Part shown: positions 12,187 through 22,865 of the stretch, one piece after another
Layout of the letters: each line of letters starts with the position of its first letter
Numbering within the stretch: the first letter of the stretch is position 1
Assembly: GCA_025345505.1 (NCBI GenBank)
Contig: JANVCC010010406.1
Location: 10,851,063 to 10,915,062 of the forward strand
Source of the DNA: Todiramphus chloris collaris
Lineage: Eukaryota > Chordata > Aves > Coraciiformes > Alcedinidae
DNA: 64,000 bases
Reading direction: 5' to 3'
Notes under the pieces: model-generated
What the model saw: the letters and a program-made list of their open reading frames with translations, nothing else
What the model was told of the DNA's origin: nothing
Database searches by the model: none
Program-made: the position numbers and the translations under genes

Positions 12187-12750
12187 GGATAGAGTGAGGT
12201 AGTGCAGAGAGAAAGCAACGAGGAGTAAAAGGGGATTTGGAAGGAAATGGAGAAGATGGAGAAATGTAAGAAGGTGCTAGAAGGACATCTAAAATCAAGA
12301 AGTTTGTGGATCTTGGAGAACAGAGACCCGAAAGCAGCAAAGAGAACAAAGGAACAAAGAGAAGATGTGATAATTATAGAAGTGAGAGGAAAGAGAATTT
12401 GAGGTAACAAAGGAAATAAAAGAATGGGGTAAATAATCCAGCTGGGAAACAGTGGGGGGAAATAGTTGGAGTGAAAAAATATGGGAAGCTTCAGAGAAAA
12501 ACACTGGTAGGAGAGAAGAGCCTGTAGTTGGGTTGTGGTTGTTTAGAGATACTTCAAGGAAAAAAGAGAAGGAAAATGGTGTCACAGCACAGATGCAAGG
12601 TTGTGGCTCTGGAGAGGATTAAGATGGCAAGAAAGAGGAAGAAAGCATAGTGCAGGAAGGCATGAGGAAATGGAAGAGGAGATAGCAAAAGAGAGCACCA
12701 GAGATGGAATGAAAATGAGTGAAAAGAGAAATAGGGAAGAAAAAAACACC
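12187..12750. repeat. long purine-rich, strand-asymmetric tract
   Basis: Over roughly 560 bases the plus strand is dominated by A and G, with repeated motifs such as 'ggagaagatggagaa', 'gagaggaaagagaa' and 'ggaagaggagatag'. There is no fixed repeat unit, so it is not a clean microsatellite. It may be a decayed GA-rich satellite or a polypurine tract able to form triplex DNA. The pyrimidine-rich minus strand opens frames of up to 99 codons (12111-12410, 12295-12585) as a by-product of this composition. Confidence 0.6.
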
Positions 12751-14810
12751 AGTCATGAAGTAAATGCTGATCAGTTTTCGTTTATCATGCCTCCATTACC
12801 GTTGTAGTCTGTGCTTAGGCAGAGCTCTCAGGAATGGGATTTATTTATTTTTAACCTTTAATTGTCTTTTTCAATATTGTCAACTTTCTGTTTCAGATTC
12901 CTTATGATGAGAACTTACTGTGCCTCTGGTTGCTTCTGGATGTACCTCTATAGTGTTTCTTTAGAACAAGGAGTCCAGGTTTTTCAAATCATACAATTAA
13001 AAAACCACTAATACATTTTCAAGAAGAATACAGTAAATAATAATTATTATTTAATTGCACTACTTAGGGTGGAGGAAATGCTGAATGTATTATCCACTCA
13101 TAGGTGGCAATAAAATCTGCATGTGGCTTAGAGAAACAATACATACCTTAGCTGTTCTAAATTGTGCAGGGATTGAATCTGATACTTGAAACAAAAAAGA
13201 CTGTAATTGGGATCTCATTTACATATATAAATACATGACTTGAAATGTACTTTTTCTTGCATTGACAAAAGCTTATGTAGCACTGGAGCTATTTTTTGTG
13301 TTCTGCCAAGCTTGCACTGGAAAAGACTATTCTGATCAAATTTGACACTTTTACAAAAAAAGGGAGTTAAATTTAAGACAAATAGGAAAATTGAAACTCA
13401 GCAATGCTCCAGACAACAATTAGCCAAGTGCCTAAACTTAGGCTGTCATGATTAATCTTGCTGAAAAGGGTGTACATCTAAGATGAAAGTTGCAAGTCCT
13501 TAGTGGAGTTCAAAGTGAGGCTGTCAGTTGTGCCAATATGCCTGGTAGTAAAGCTGCATATATTTATGGAGCAACACAGATGAAAAGCCAGTGGGTTATG
13601 ATCCACTGATACACACCAAGGTGAATCTTCAGGACAAATAACTCAGTCATTGGTGATTTCAAGAAAGTGGTTAAAATGTTTTGGTTCCCAATATCTGATG
13701 AAGTCTGACATCATACTGTTTCTGGATGAAATGTGCAACATCCACAGGCTTTATCCTTGTACTTCCCAGGTAGAGACTGCCACTAGTTCAAGAATCTCTG
13801 CCCTGTCTTTCTATTGTAGATGCCCTAAAATTGCATGACTGCCTTAGGGAAATGTACCCCTGTGAGTCCCTAATCGCTCATAAAAAGAAATTATGATTAT
13901 TCATGATCTTCTGCAAGTCAATGTTAAGACCCTCTTTTAAAATCTATGATGAATAACATTCATCCCAGATGGGGGAATATCATGATACTTTGATAAATAT
14001 CACAAAACAGAATTAGGATACAAAAATACATTCATCATTCTCTGATTCAAATACAATTATTTTCTACCTTCTTTGCATCCTTGACTAGTGAGTCAGCTTG
14101 TATAAAATCAAATCAGACCAAATGCTACTCAGAATTAATAACTGTCTGCATTTTGGCAGCTTGCCTTCTGCATCTGATTGACTTTTCCACTCTGCAAATA
14201 TATTTTGAGACCCACTATTGATGACAAGTGGATTGAATTATAAATCGAGGCCATGCTCCTGAACTGTAAGTAATCTAATCAAAGAGACAAAAATGTGCAG
14301 TAAAAGTGATTTTTGATAAGTGAAGATATTGATTTGGGAATTTACTCTGGTAGTATTTATGATTACTTTTATCTGAAATGTTTCTTGCTTCTCAGTGGCT
14401 TGTAATCCTGGCACTTCCTTGTGTTTTAATGTGCCTTTGAATTTCCACACCCAGATATCTCCCCAACAGCATGGGGAAGGGACTTCCAGTTTTTCTCATT
14501 GTCTGGAGCTGTCTCATCTTGTGACAGTTTCATTTTTGAACACTGCATGAGCTGCCACAGAATGAGAGATCAGGGTGCCTCAGCAACAAAGCAGAGCTCT
14601 GGGAAGGCCCAGATCTGTTTTTGTGAAAGTGAGTGGAAAAATCTTGTTCATCAATGTTCAGTCTTAGCAAATGATGCTGGTTCATCAGTTGCGTGCAGGC
14701 ACACTCCTGACAATATTAACTAGATATATATTAATAATACTGTTAATTGAAGATATGAGTACATACCATCTACAAATATTTCTTTCTTTTTTAAGCTTAG
14801 TTACATCATA
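12751..14810. other. AT-rich single-copy-like stretch
   Basis: No gene or known repeat seen. The region is AT-rich and contains only open frames of about 75 codons or less, none with a recognisable domain. Confidence 0.6.
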
Positions 14811-15409
14811 ATGTCAATAGCCCAATGTCTGGATGGAGATCAGTGAGGAGTGGTGTTCATCAGAGGTTTGTGCTGGGACCAGTGCTGTTTAACATCTTTG
14901 TTAGTGCATGTACAGTGGGATCAAGTTCACCCTCAGCAAGTCGGCAGACAACACCAAGCTAAATTATGTGATTGACGCACCTGAGGGACGGGATACCTGG
15001 ACCAGCTTGAGAAATGGGCCCATGTCAATCTCATGAGATTCAACAAGGCCAAGTGCAAGGTCATGCACATGGGCTGAAGCAAGCTCCAATATCAATACAG
15101 CCTGTGGGAGGGAAGGATTGAGAGCAGCCTTGTGGAAAAGGACTTGGGTATACTGGTGGATGAAAAGCTGGTCATGAGCCAGCAATTTACACTTGTAGTT
15201 CAGAAGGCCAGCCTGGGCTGCACCAAACGAGCATAGCCAACAAGTCAAGGGAGGTGATTCTGCTGCTGTACTCTGCTCTGGTGAGACCTGACCTGGAGCA
15301 CTGTGTACAGTCTGGGGAGCTGGACATGCTGGAGCAGGTCCAAAGGGCCACAAAAATGAAACACCTCTTCAGTAAGGAAAGGCTGAGAGAGTTGGGGCTG
15401 TTCAGCCTG
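14811..15409 (+). mobile_element. CR1 LINE fragment, reverse transcriptase region, 3' end missing
   Basis: Plus-strand sequence follows CR1 ORF2 from 'gtgctgggaccagtgctgtttaacatcttt' (about 14870-14899) through the catalytic region, the 'ttcaacaaggccaagtgcaaggtc' block (about 15039-15062) and 'ggtgattctgctgctgtactctgctctggtgagacc' (about 15253-15288) to 'gagttggggctgttcagcctg' (about 15389-15409). The homology then stops abruptly: the last part of ORF2 and the octamer tail are absent. This is unusual, because CR1 copies normally lose their 5' end. The metal-binding motif reads ADN where active copies have ADD. Several in-frame stops and indels make it a dead copy. Open frames on the minus strand here (such as 14964-15353) are antisense to the element and not genes. 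Confidence 0.88.
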
Positions 15410-18400
15410 TAGTGATGCTTGAGCCAAGACATCAATCAAACTGGGGCATTCAATAAGAATTTCAGTGCATGCTGAGATGCTGGTAAGTCTGTGTTCAATA
15501 CCCGGTCTGTATCACTATTGACATTATGATTCCAGGCCTGGCAACCACCAACTTCAGGTAGAGAACTCCCATGGTTGATTTAGAGATCTCTGCCAAACAA
15601 TTAAACCACATGAATCTATTCTGACTTTTCTCCAACAGCAGTGTTTCTCCCATGTAACAAGACTGGATGTTCATGACATGGAGTAACACCTTGTAGGATA
15701 GGATGCATAAGCACTGATTGCAAAGGGCTTTGATGGAGGTGTGGTGGAGAAAGGAAGACCAAACTCAGAGAATACCGACTGTTGAATTTGGTTTAGCAAT
15801 GCTAAAAAGGAAATAATGACTAAGGTTTCCCAGTGAGAAGAGCTCCCTGAGCCAGTGAATATGGGTGCAGAAGGGTTTTGAGTTGTATTTTGAGGAAATG
15901 GAGAATTAAAACTTCAAAGAGATATGGTTGACAACAATACTATTTTCAGTCATGTTGGGAAGTAGTACTAGAGCCTGTCCTTTTTCTCCCCAGTGAGTGC
16001 TTTCTTTTCCAACAGTGAGAACAACTGTGCTGTACAGAATGGGCAGTTCTGGCCTTCACTGCATCCAAGAAGACTTCCTACTGACCCTGGCTTTTATTTT
16101 CACTAGGAGCACAGCCGAGACCAGCAATAGGCTTCTTAAAGGCTTCCACACAATTATAGATAGGAATTTAGAGACATTTGGACTATATTGACCAAATACT
16201 TTTTGGACTGAAATGACTAGTGTCTTCATCCCTAAACGCTATTTTACCAACTTACTCTTTTGCATTTTTTTGCTAGAACAGACCCTCAGTTTTTGTACCC
16301 TCTTGATTCCCCTCAGCTGGACAAGCAAATTAAGGTTACACTTTGTATTGAGTTTCAAACCAGTACTAATACAAAGGGACGTCAGCATGATGGGTCAATT
16401 TACCTAAATCAGGATCTGAGTTTCACACAATTAAAAATCGCCAAATAAGAGTGAATCCAAGCCAGAGTATCGTTATATACTGTAGCTGTCATCTTGGTGA
16501 CTCCTTGCAACAGAATGGCCATGTGTTCAGTGAGTGTTGAGGATGAATCACTTTCTGGCCCCTGAAGAAAGTAACCCTATCAGGTCAGGAGGATGTGCAG
16601 GATTTAATATCCTGCTTGATGACCTGAGTATTTATCACAAGTTCTGGCTCATACTATTCATATATGCTTCTCCCTTTTGGTTCAGGTCTTCTTGTAAAAA
16701 GAAGTGGTAAGAAAAGAGCTATGTGTCAGGAAAGTCATAACCAAAAGAAGATAAAAGGAAAAGTAAAATATTCTAGTTTTATCTTTCAAAGGTGAAACAA
16801 ATACTTATGGTAAGTAACAGGTATTTGTGAAGATTCAGGTGCCCTGGGATACCTGGAGCTTATTTCCCAATATCACCTTAGCAGCATGTTTATACCCTAT
16901 TATAATTGTATTTCTACTTCAAGTGGGCCAAATATAAATCCACTGTCAAAGAAAAATCTGTGTCTAAATATAGCCCTGAAGGTGTGTTTTCACTTTTTCT
17001 CATCAGAACTTTTTGTAAGTTTTAATTAGTAGTGTTAAAAAAAAAGAAGCCACTCAAGAATCCCATGGCCACTCTGTACAGGTAAACACACAGCACTTGC
17101 ATGTTCATCTTCCAATTATGTGAAGAAGCATCCTGTACCAGAGCAACACCAACCTTGTCCTGTTTTTCTGGCAAATATCCAGATTGCACTTTGTCAGCCA
17201 GCCTTGAGAAAATGGTATGTCTATATGTCAGTTTTAGCAGTTACTGCCTTTGATGATTTGGGATTGCCACTGTCAGGAGCGTCACTGTGCTGATGTCTCC
17301 ATGGATGAGAGGTACTGATATCCATTCCTCTGAGACTTGGCACCTGATGAGGCCAGTCTTTGGGGTGGCCCTTCCTTTACTGTGGGGATTCTCACTGTGC
17401 TTTGTCTTCATTTACAATTTCACAGACATTCAGTTTTGAAAAAGTAATAAAGTGTGTGATCGTAAGATTCACAGAGTCCTCAAGTTTCACAAGACCCAAT
17501 GTGGAAGAAACAAAGTTACCTTGACCAGGTGAAATGTTAAGACATAATTGCAAAACAGCTTAGAAAAAGAAAGTGTTTAAAAACCAGGATTTCTGTTTAT
17601 TCCTTCAGTGTCAGTGGATATCTCAGCTGACAAGCCAGGCGAGTGACTGAAGAGCACTGGCATCCTGAATGCCTTCTCTCAGAGCTGATTTTCAGCTTCA
17701 TCTGTGACCACCACCTGTGCTGAGGAACCTTCTGAGAACACATTTTCCTTTCTCTCCTTTACTCAAAGGCAGACACAGGTCTTGTTTTGGTTTTTTTTTT
17801 TTCTTGTTTTGATTCACAGCTTTGTTTTCTTTTTGGATTTGCACTTGCTTGGGTGGTTTATACAGTACAACTTCAAAACTTAAATATTCATACTTTAAAG
17901 TAACTTGTTTCCTTTTTGTTGAAAAAGCCTTCCTGCTGATCTAGCACTTTCAAACTGATGATGGTGGATAAGGCAGTATGTATCCTAAGAACATAATAAC
18001 ACAGTGTGTGTCATAATTTTTGACAGGACGTTAATCGTGCCAAGCATGATGTCTCTAATTCACTTCCAGCTTTCTATAAAAGTCACACAGAACAGTAACA
18101 ACAGCTTTAGAAATCAGAGTGCTCTGTCCTTTGCACCAGGTTTTTGCAATTTGAAGCAAAACTCACGCTATTGTGTGTGTTCATTTTAGGAACTCTCTCC
18201 CCTATTCCTGCTAATTTAGTAAATTTTGTGTTCATTTTATGTTAGAAGATGATTCATCTTCCTTTATAAAACCCAGTTAAATAGTACACAACAAAGATGC
18301 TAGAGAAAAAGACTATCAGCTGAACCAAGTCTCCTCCTTTCTACAGAAGCACACAGGTCATTAAATGGGGAATTATCTACTGCAGTGACTTGTCACTAGG

Positions 18401-19709
18401 TATCACAGTACTTATCATTTCCTTAAGACAACAGGAAACTGCATATGTGACATATCAATAGAAGTACTGATGTACCTGTGAAATTATTTCACTACAAAGG
18501 TATCAGAAAATCATGTAGAATTTTCACATAACGTTGGCTGCTGTTTTCCTTGAGAACCCCTTTCTCCAGTGCATAGAGTAAGCTAATGCATTTTCAGGCA
18601 GAACTTTGATTTTTAGGAAAATTGGAAGATGATAAAGTTCAGCTTTTCTGATTGATGTGCACCCACTGACATCAGTGGAATAATTTCCACAGATCTTGAA
18701 GAAGGGGTTTGCAGAGAGCTCATGTTGTGTCTGCTCAGTGACTGACTGAGTCATGCTCTGGGCACAAAATGTCCCCGATGTTACACACCAAGGAAGTGTG
18801 CTTAGAAACAAAGGTGTAATTTGCAGACAACTACAAAGAATCACTCCACCCAATAGAAGATCTTGAACCCACCACCACCTTAGCCCCGTTATGTAGTTAA
18901 TTTTCAACCATTTCATCACGGACCCAAACCACATGCCAAGGTAATTTCCATGATGACCAGGTATAGAACTGTGTAGATGATGCATATCAGAAATGTGGGC
19001 ATACTGATTTTTGTTTATGCTGGCATGGCACATGTTTGATTTGCACTGGAATCATTTGCTGCTCCACGGTTTCAAGCTATAGGAACAATGTCATCTCCTT
19101 GGCTTGTTGGAACTTGGATGCTCAGCTTTTGTTTCCATCATATTATCTGTTTATTTATTTATAGCCATTACGTCTTTCTTAAGCACATCCAAAACGAGCA
19201 AATTTAATTGTACAGAGCAAAGAGGCCTAGAGGGAGGACGGGGAAAAGGGTGTTCATTTTCATCATGTTCATTAGGGTTATCTGGAACAAACAATTGTCA
19301 AAGCAAAGTGAGCTTTTGTCAAGTGCAGGTTCTCTAGTTGATTATATAAGAAATAATAGTCAGTGGAGCTGTCTTGAGCACTTTCAGAACATACATATTT
19401 CTTGGAAATATGCTGCTCTTGCTGAAACAAACCCTGTTTCTCAGAACTGCTGCAATATTGATAAGAGGATTTCTGAGATCTAGGGCTGCCATGCTGCCCA
19501 CCTGTAGAGTCAGAGGAGGTAAAATAATAAGGTAACCCTTTTAGTCAAATGACAGGATACAGTCCCATTGTCTGATCATGGTCAGAAAGCTTTTCTTTTC
19601 ACTTAGAGTGAAGCAAATCAAATCTCAAAACTGAATAGTCACTGCAAATTATAGCTGTCTATTTCTGATGATCAGTGTGGAAATGTCTTTCCCTGCTCTG
19701 CTAAGGTAA
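15410..19709. other. single-copy-like noncoding stretch
   Basis: No gene or known mobile element recognised. It contains a short T-rich run near 17788-17813. A 169-codon ATG-initiated open frame lies on the minus strand at 18524-19033 (listed separately as a weak candidate). The rest holds only short chance frames. Confidence 0.55.
18524..19033 (-). other. unrecognised 169-codon open frame, probably chance
   Basis: The frame starts with ATG at 19033 and runs uninterrupted for 169 codons to a stop at 18524. The predicted product has several hydrophobic patches and many tryptophans, cysteines and histidines. I recognise no domain, signal or repeat in it. In 64 kb of AT-rich DNA about one open frame of this length is expected by chance, and no promoter, splice site or poly(A) context stands out. 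It is listed because it is one of the longest frames outside repeats. I do not claim it is a gene. Confidence 0.12.
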
Positions 19710-20205
19710 ACATGGAATCCTAGAATGGTTTGGGTTGGAAGGGACTTTAAAGATCATCTAGTTCCAACCCCCCCTGACACAGGTGGGGACATCTCCCACT
19801 AGACCAGGTTGTACAAGGCCCTGTGCAACCACATGCAGTGATGAAGCTTCCACAACTTCCCTGGGCAACCTGTTCCGGTGTCTCACCATCCTCAGAGTGA
19901 AGAACTTATTCATAATTTCTAATCTAAATCTACCACCCTCCCACCTGAAGCTATTACCCCCACAAGCCCTTGTAAAAAGTTCCTCCCTAGCTTTCTTGTA
20001 GGCCCCCTTTAGATACTGGAAGGCTACACTAAGGTCTTGCCAAAGCCTTCTCTTCTCCAGGCTGAACAAGCCCAACTCTCTCAGCCTGTCCTAGTAGGAG
20101 AGGTGTTCCAGTCCTCTGATTCTCTTCATGTCCCACCTCTGGACCTGCTCCAACAGGTACATGTCCTTCTTGTGTTGGGGGCTCCAGAGTTGGATGTATC
20201 AGACG
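19710..20205 (-). mobile_element. CR1 LINE 3' part (5' truncated)
   Basis: Read on the minus strand this is the distal ORF2 and 3' tail of CR1. The left end carries the terminal sequence 'ggtttgggttggaagggac' (about 19727-19745). Next come 'cactagaccaggttgtacaaggc' (about 19798-19820), 'ccctgggcaacctgttccggtg' (about 19859-19880) and, at the right, 'ctctggacctgctccaaca' (about 20137-20155). The homology ends near 20205, so the 5' part of the element was never copied or is lost, as is usual for CR1. Stops and indels interrupt the reading frame. The 3' end lies at the left, facing away from the short plus-strand CR1 tail at 20531-20585. Confidence 0.9.
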
Positions 20206-20349
20206 TTTCTCTGAAAAATAAGTTTTGTTTTCCCAGTAGCTTTAACTTGTATTATTCAAAGATTGAAAAAACTTTGAGTTTAGTGATAAAAATAAATTTT
20301 CGTATTTTCTGATTCATTCTGTCTGAGGTATCCGTATGCAAAGTTACTC

Positions 20350-20373
20350 AATATTTCAATATTTCAATATTTC
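20350..20373. repeat. three tandem copies of AATATTTC
   Basis: An 8-base unit is repeated exactly three times. It is a minor tandem repeat in AT-rich DNA with no evident function. Confidence 0.85.
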
Positions 20374-20530
20374 AGCACTCTGAGGCTGTAAAATGTCCCA
20401 GTTGAAATCGGTTACTATGATCAGTTTGTGGATCTAGCTCATTGTCATCAGTGCTGTTACTCCTGATTTATCTTGGTTTGAGAGACAACATGAATGCATT
20501 GTCAAATGGGTGGGGAGGGAGGATTGCAAA

Positions 20531-20585
20531 GGATGACCTTTAAATGTCCCTTCCAACACAAACCATTCTATGTTTCTGTGATTCA
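20531..20585 (+). mobile_element. CR1 3' terminal stub
   Basis: About 55 bases, 'gatgacctttaaatgtccc' then 'aaccattctatg' and 'tctgtgattc', are the extreme 3' end of a CR1 in plus orientation. No reverse transcriptase sequence precedes it. It is either a very strongly 5'-truncated insertion or a detached end, and its tail is the inverted counterpart of the CR1 tail at 19710. Confidence 0.8.
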
Positions 20586-22270
20586 GCAGCAGTTCCTATA
20601 CCATTTCCAGCTGGCCGTAGGCTAACACAAGAGGGCTGGGTGGGCTAGCTTGCAAGTTTGAAGTCATGCTGTATATACATTATTAGCTGATTGACAGGCT
20701 TCTGAATTACATCCATTTGGTTATTTATGTCAGTAATTTCTGCATATATGAGAACAGGTCTGGACTGGCTGACTGTTGGTGTGAGGTGAGGAGGGGAAGT
20801 TTCTGATGTCTACAAAATGGGCCAGAGCTACAACATAATACATCTCAGGGAGTCTGGGCCTGTATTTGTGAGTGTTAAAGGAGGAAATCAAATTATCTTT
20901 TTACTTTGAGGCCATAAACTGAGATCACTGAGGAGTAAATATTTTGATAAATACTGTTTTGAATTGGTTTTGTTTGTATAGATAAAGTGTAGTAACTTAT
21001 AAATACACGATCAAATCAATTAACATTATTTTGTAATCCCAGTGACAACCTTTCTTCTCTTTGTGCTAATTTTCCTGGTGAAATGACTTAGGCTTTCATT
21101 GCAAGACAGCCATTTGACCAACAACGGTAAGGTCGAGTATTGTTCAGGAAATGGCTTCTTAGCTCATTTCCCTTCTGTTGTCTGTCAGTCATTGTAATTC
21201 CTTACTATGAATTAAAGCCAAATAATCTCTTTAAATTTTATGAGCCTCTTCTTTAGGATGAACAGTGCCTGAATCTACTCCACATGCCTTCCCCCTGGGA
21301 AAAACAGGGAGAGAAGCAGCACTTACAGAGTAGATAATGGAACTCTGTATATTGTAAAAAAGTTATTGCCCTTCTTTATTATCACAGCATTATCCAATTG
21401 AAGTACCCTTTGCAAAACAGTTTATTCAACTGGGCTCATACAAAGTACTTGTTTAGCTAAAATGTCATACCTTCTCTATTGCCACTTTTGTACTAATGCA
21501 ATTGGAAGGCTCATCCAATGACCTTGAGACACTCTCTTCCTCTTTCTTCACATAAAATATTTATAGTCTATATAAATATAGTGCTTCTTAATTGACCTTT
21601 CGACATATATTATTATAATATACCGTAACCATTATCCCTTATTTATTTGTTGCAGTGTGCAGATATTTTTATCATTCACAATTCAATCATTGAAAAGTAG
21701 AGTATGCTTAAAGTTGAGTTTTATTTTTAATTTTGATTGATTTGATGCACTTAAATTTTGCACAAAGATCTACGATGAAGAATTCTGGTCTTTGAAATGG
21801 GAATAGTTGATCACCTTGGGACTGAAGAGTGGACTAATTTTATAGAAATAGCTAACTGATTTCAGTATCCTCTCCAAAAATTGTTCCAAGATCAATTTAA
21901 GTTTGTTCTATTCCATCTGTCAGTGCCTTGGTCTGAGCCTAGATGATAGTAGGGGTAAGGAAATGAAGGGAAAGTTTCTGTCTAACCAGTATTTCCCCAC
22001 CAAAAAAAAAAAAGAAAACATATCTTTTTAGTTTTTATATAAACTTCAATGTGTCATGTTGTTCTCCTTATGCTTATAGACCCTGCAGCTGATCCTGGTA
22101 TTTCTGCTTCTTAGTGGATCTAAATTGCATACTGTATGGATGTTCACATAAGATATTTTATTTAGTCAAAAGTGATATGTGAAATCTGGAGTCAGACCTT
22201 GTTCTGAAACTGGGAGAGCCCCTAAAAGAGAAACAAACATTCGTGGTAATTCAGACCCAGTGCTTTGTTT
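20586..22270. other. AT-rich single-copy-like stretch
   Basis: No gene or known element seen. It is AT-rich with a short poly-A run near 22003-22013. Confidence 0.6.
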
Positions 22271-22275
22271 CAGAT
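22271..22275. repeat. target site duplication CAGAT (left copy)
   Basis: CAGAT directly precedes the TGTTGTGG start of the LTR and is repeated exactly at 22861-22865 after its end. Confidence 0.85.
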
Positions 22276-22397
22276 TGTTGTGGTTTAACCCCAGCTGACA
22301 GCTAAGCCCCTCACAGTCTCTCACTCTGCCATAGTGGGGTAGGGGAGAGGATTGGAAGGGAAAAAGTGAGAGAACTCATGGTGTGAGATGAAGACAG

Positions 22398-22403
22398 TTT
22401 AAT
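22398..22403 (-). promoter_or_regulatory. LTR poly(A) signal ATTAAA (minus strand)
   Basis: TTTAAT on the plus strand, about 120 bases from the 3' end of the LTR in its own orientation. Confidence 0.55.
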
Positions 22404-22578
22404 AAGTAAAGCAAAAGCCACATGCACAAGCAAACCAAATCCACAAATTCATTCACTACTTCCCATCATCAGGCAGGTGTTCCGCCATCTCCAGGAAAAC
22501 AGGGCTCCATCACTTAGGATGTTTACTTGGGAAGACAATTGTCACCACTTCAAATGTTCTCCCACTTCCTCCCCCACC

Positions 22579-22601
22579 TTTATATGCTGAGCATGACGTC
22601 G
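22579..22601 (-). promoter_or_regulatory. LTR core promoter: TATAAA box with upstream CRE-like site
   Basis: On the minus strand a TATAAA (22579-22584) follows a TGACGTCA-like site (plus strand TGACGTCG at 22594-22601, one mismatch from the palindromic cAMP response element). This arrangement is expected of an LTR U3 promoter. Whether it is still active cannot be told from sequence. Confidence 0.55.
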
Positions 22602-22860
22602 TATGGTATGGAACATCTCTTTGGACAGTTGGGGTCAGCTGTCCCAGCTGTGTCCCCTCCCAACTTCTTGTGCACCCCTAGCCTGCTTGCTGGTGGGATG
22701 ATGTCTGAAGTAGAAAAGGCCTTAACTCTGTGTAAGCACTGCTCAGCAATAACGAAAATATCTCTATATTGTCAACACTATTTTCAGCACAAATCCAAAA
22801 CATAGCCTCATACCAGATACTATGAAGTAAATTAACTCTATCCCAGCCAAAACTAGCACA

Positions 22861-22865
22861 CAGAT
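22861..22865. repeat. target site duplication CAGAT (right copy)
   Basis: Exact copy of the CAGAT at 22271-22275, directly after the LTR end. Confidence 0.85.

Larger units (their letters stand above)
22276..22860 (-). mobile_element. solo LTR of an avian endogenous retrovirus (585 bp)
   Basis: On the plus strand the element runs from TGTTGTGGTTTAACCCC to ...CTAGCACA and is bounded by an exact CAGAT duplication. On the minus strand it begins TGTGCTAGTTTTGGCTGGGA, a very common bird LTR start. In that orientation a TATAAA box lies at 22579-22584, with a CRE-like TGACGTCG at 22594-22601 just upstream of it, and an ATTAAA poly(A) signal lies at 22398-22403. That puts U3 at roughly 22560-22860, R in the middle and U5 at roughly 22276-22395. 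No internal retroviral sequence is attached, so it is a solo LTR. The 5-bp duplication fits an ERV-L-like integrase. The family is recognised from the termini, but a library name cannot be assigned with certainty. Confidence 0.9.

Noticed and set aside
12111-12585. Minus-strand S/F/L-rich frames of 96-99 codons resembling membrane segments
   Set aside because: The pyrimidine-rich complement of the purine tract gives such residues automatically. The frames lie in different registers.
14964-15439. Minus-strand open frames of 129, 82 and 64 codons
   Set aside because: They are antisense to the plus-strand CR1 fragment and in conflicting registers.
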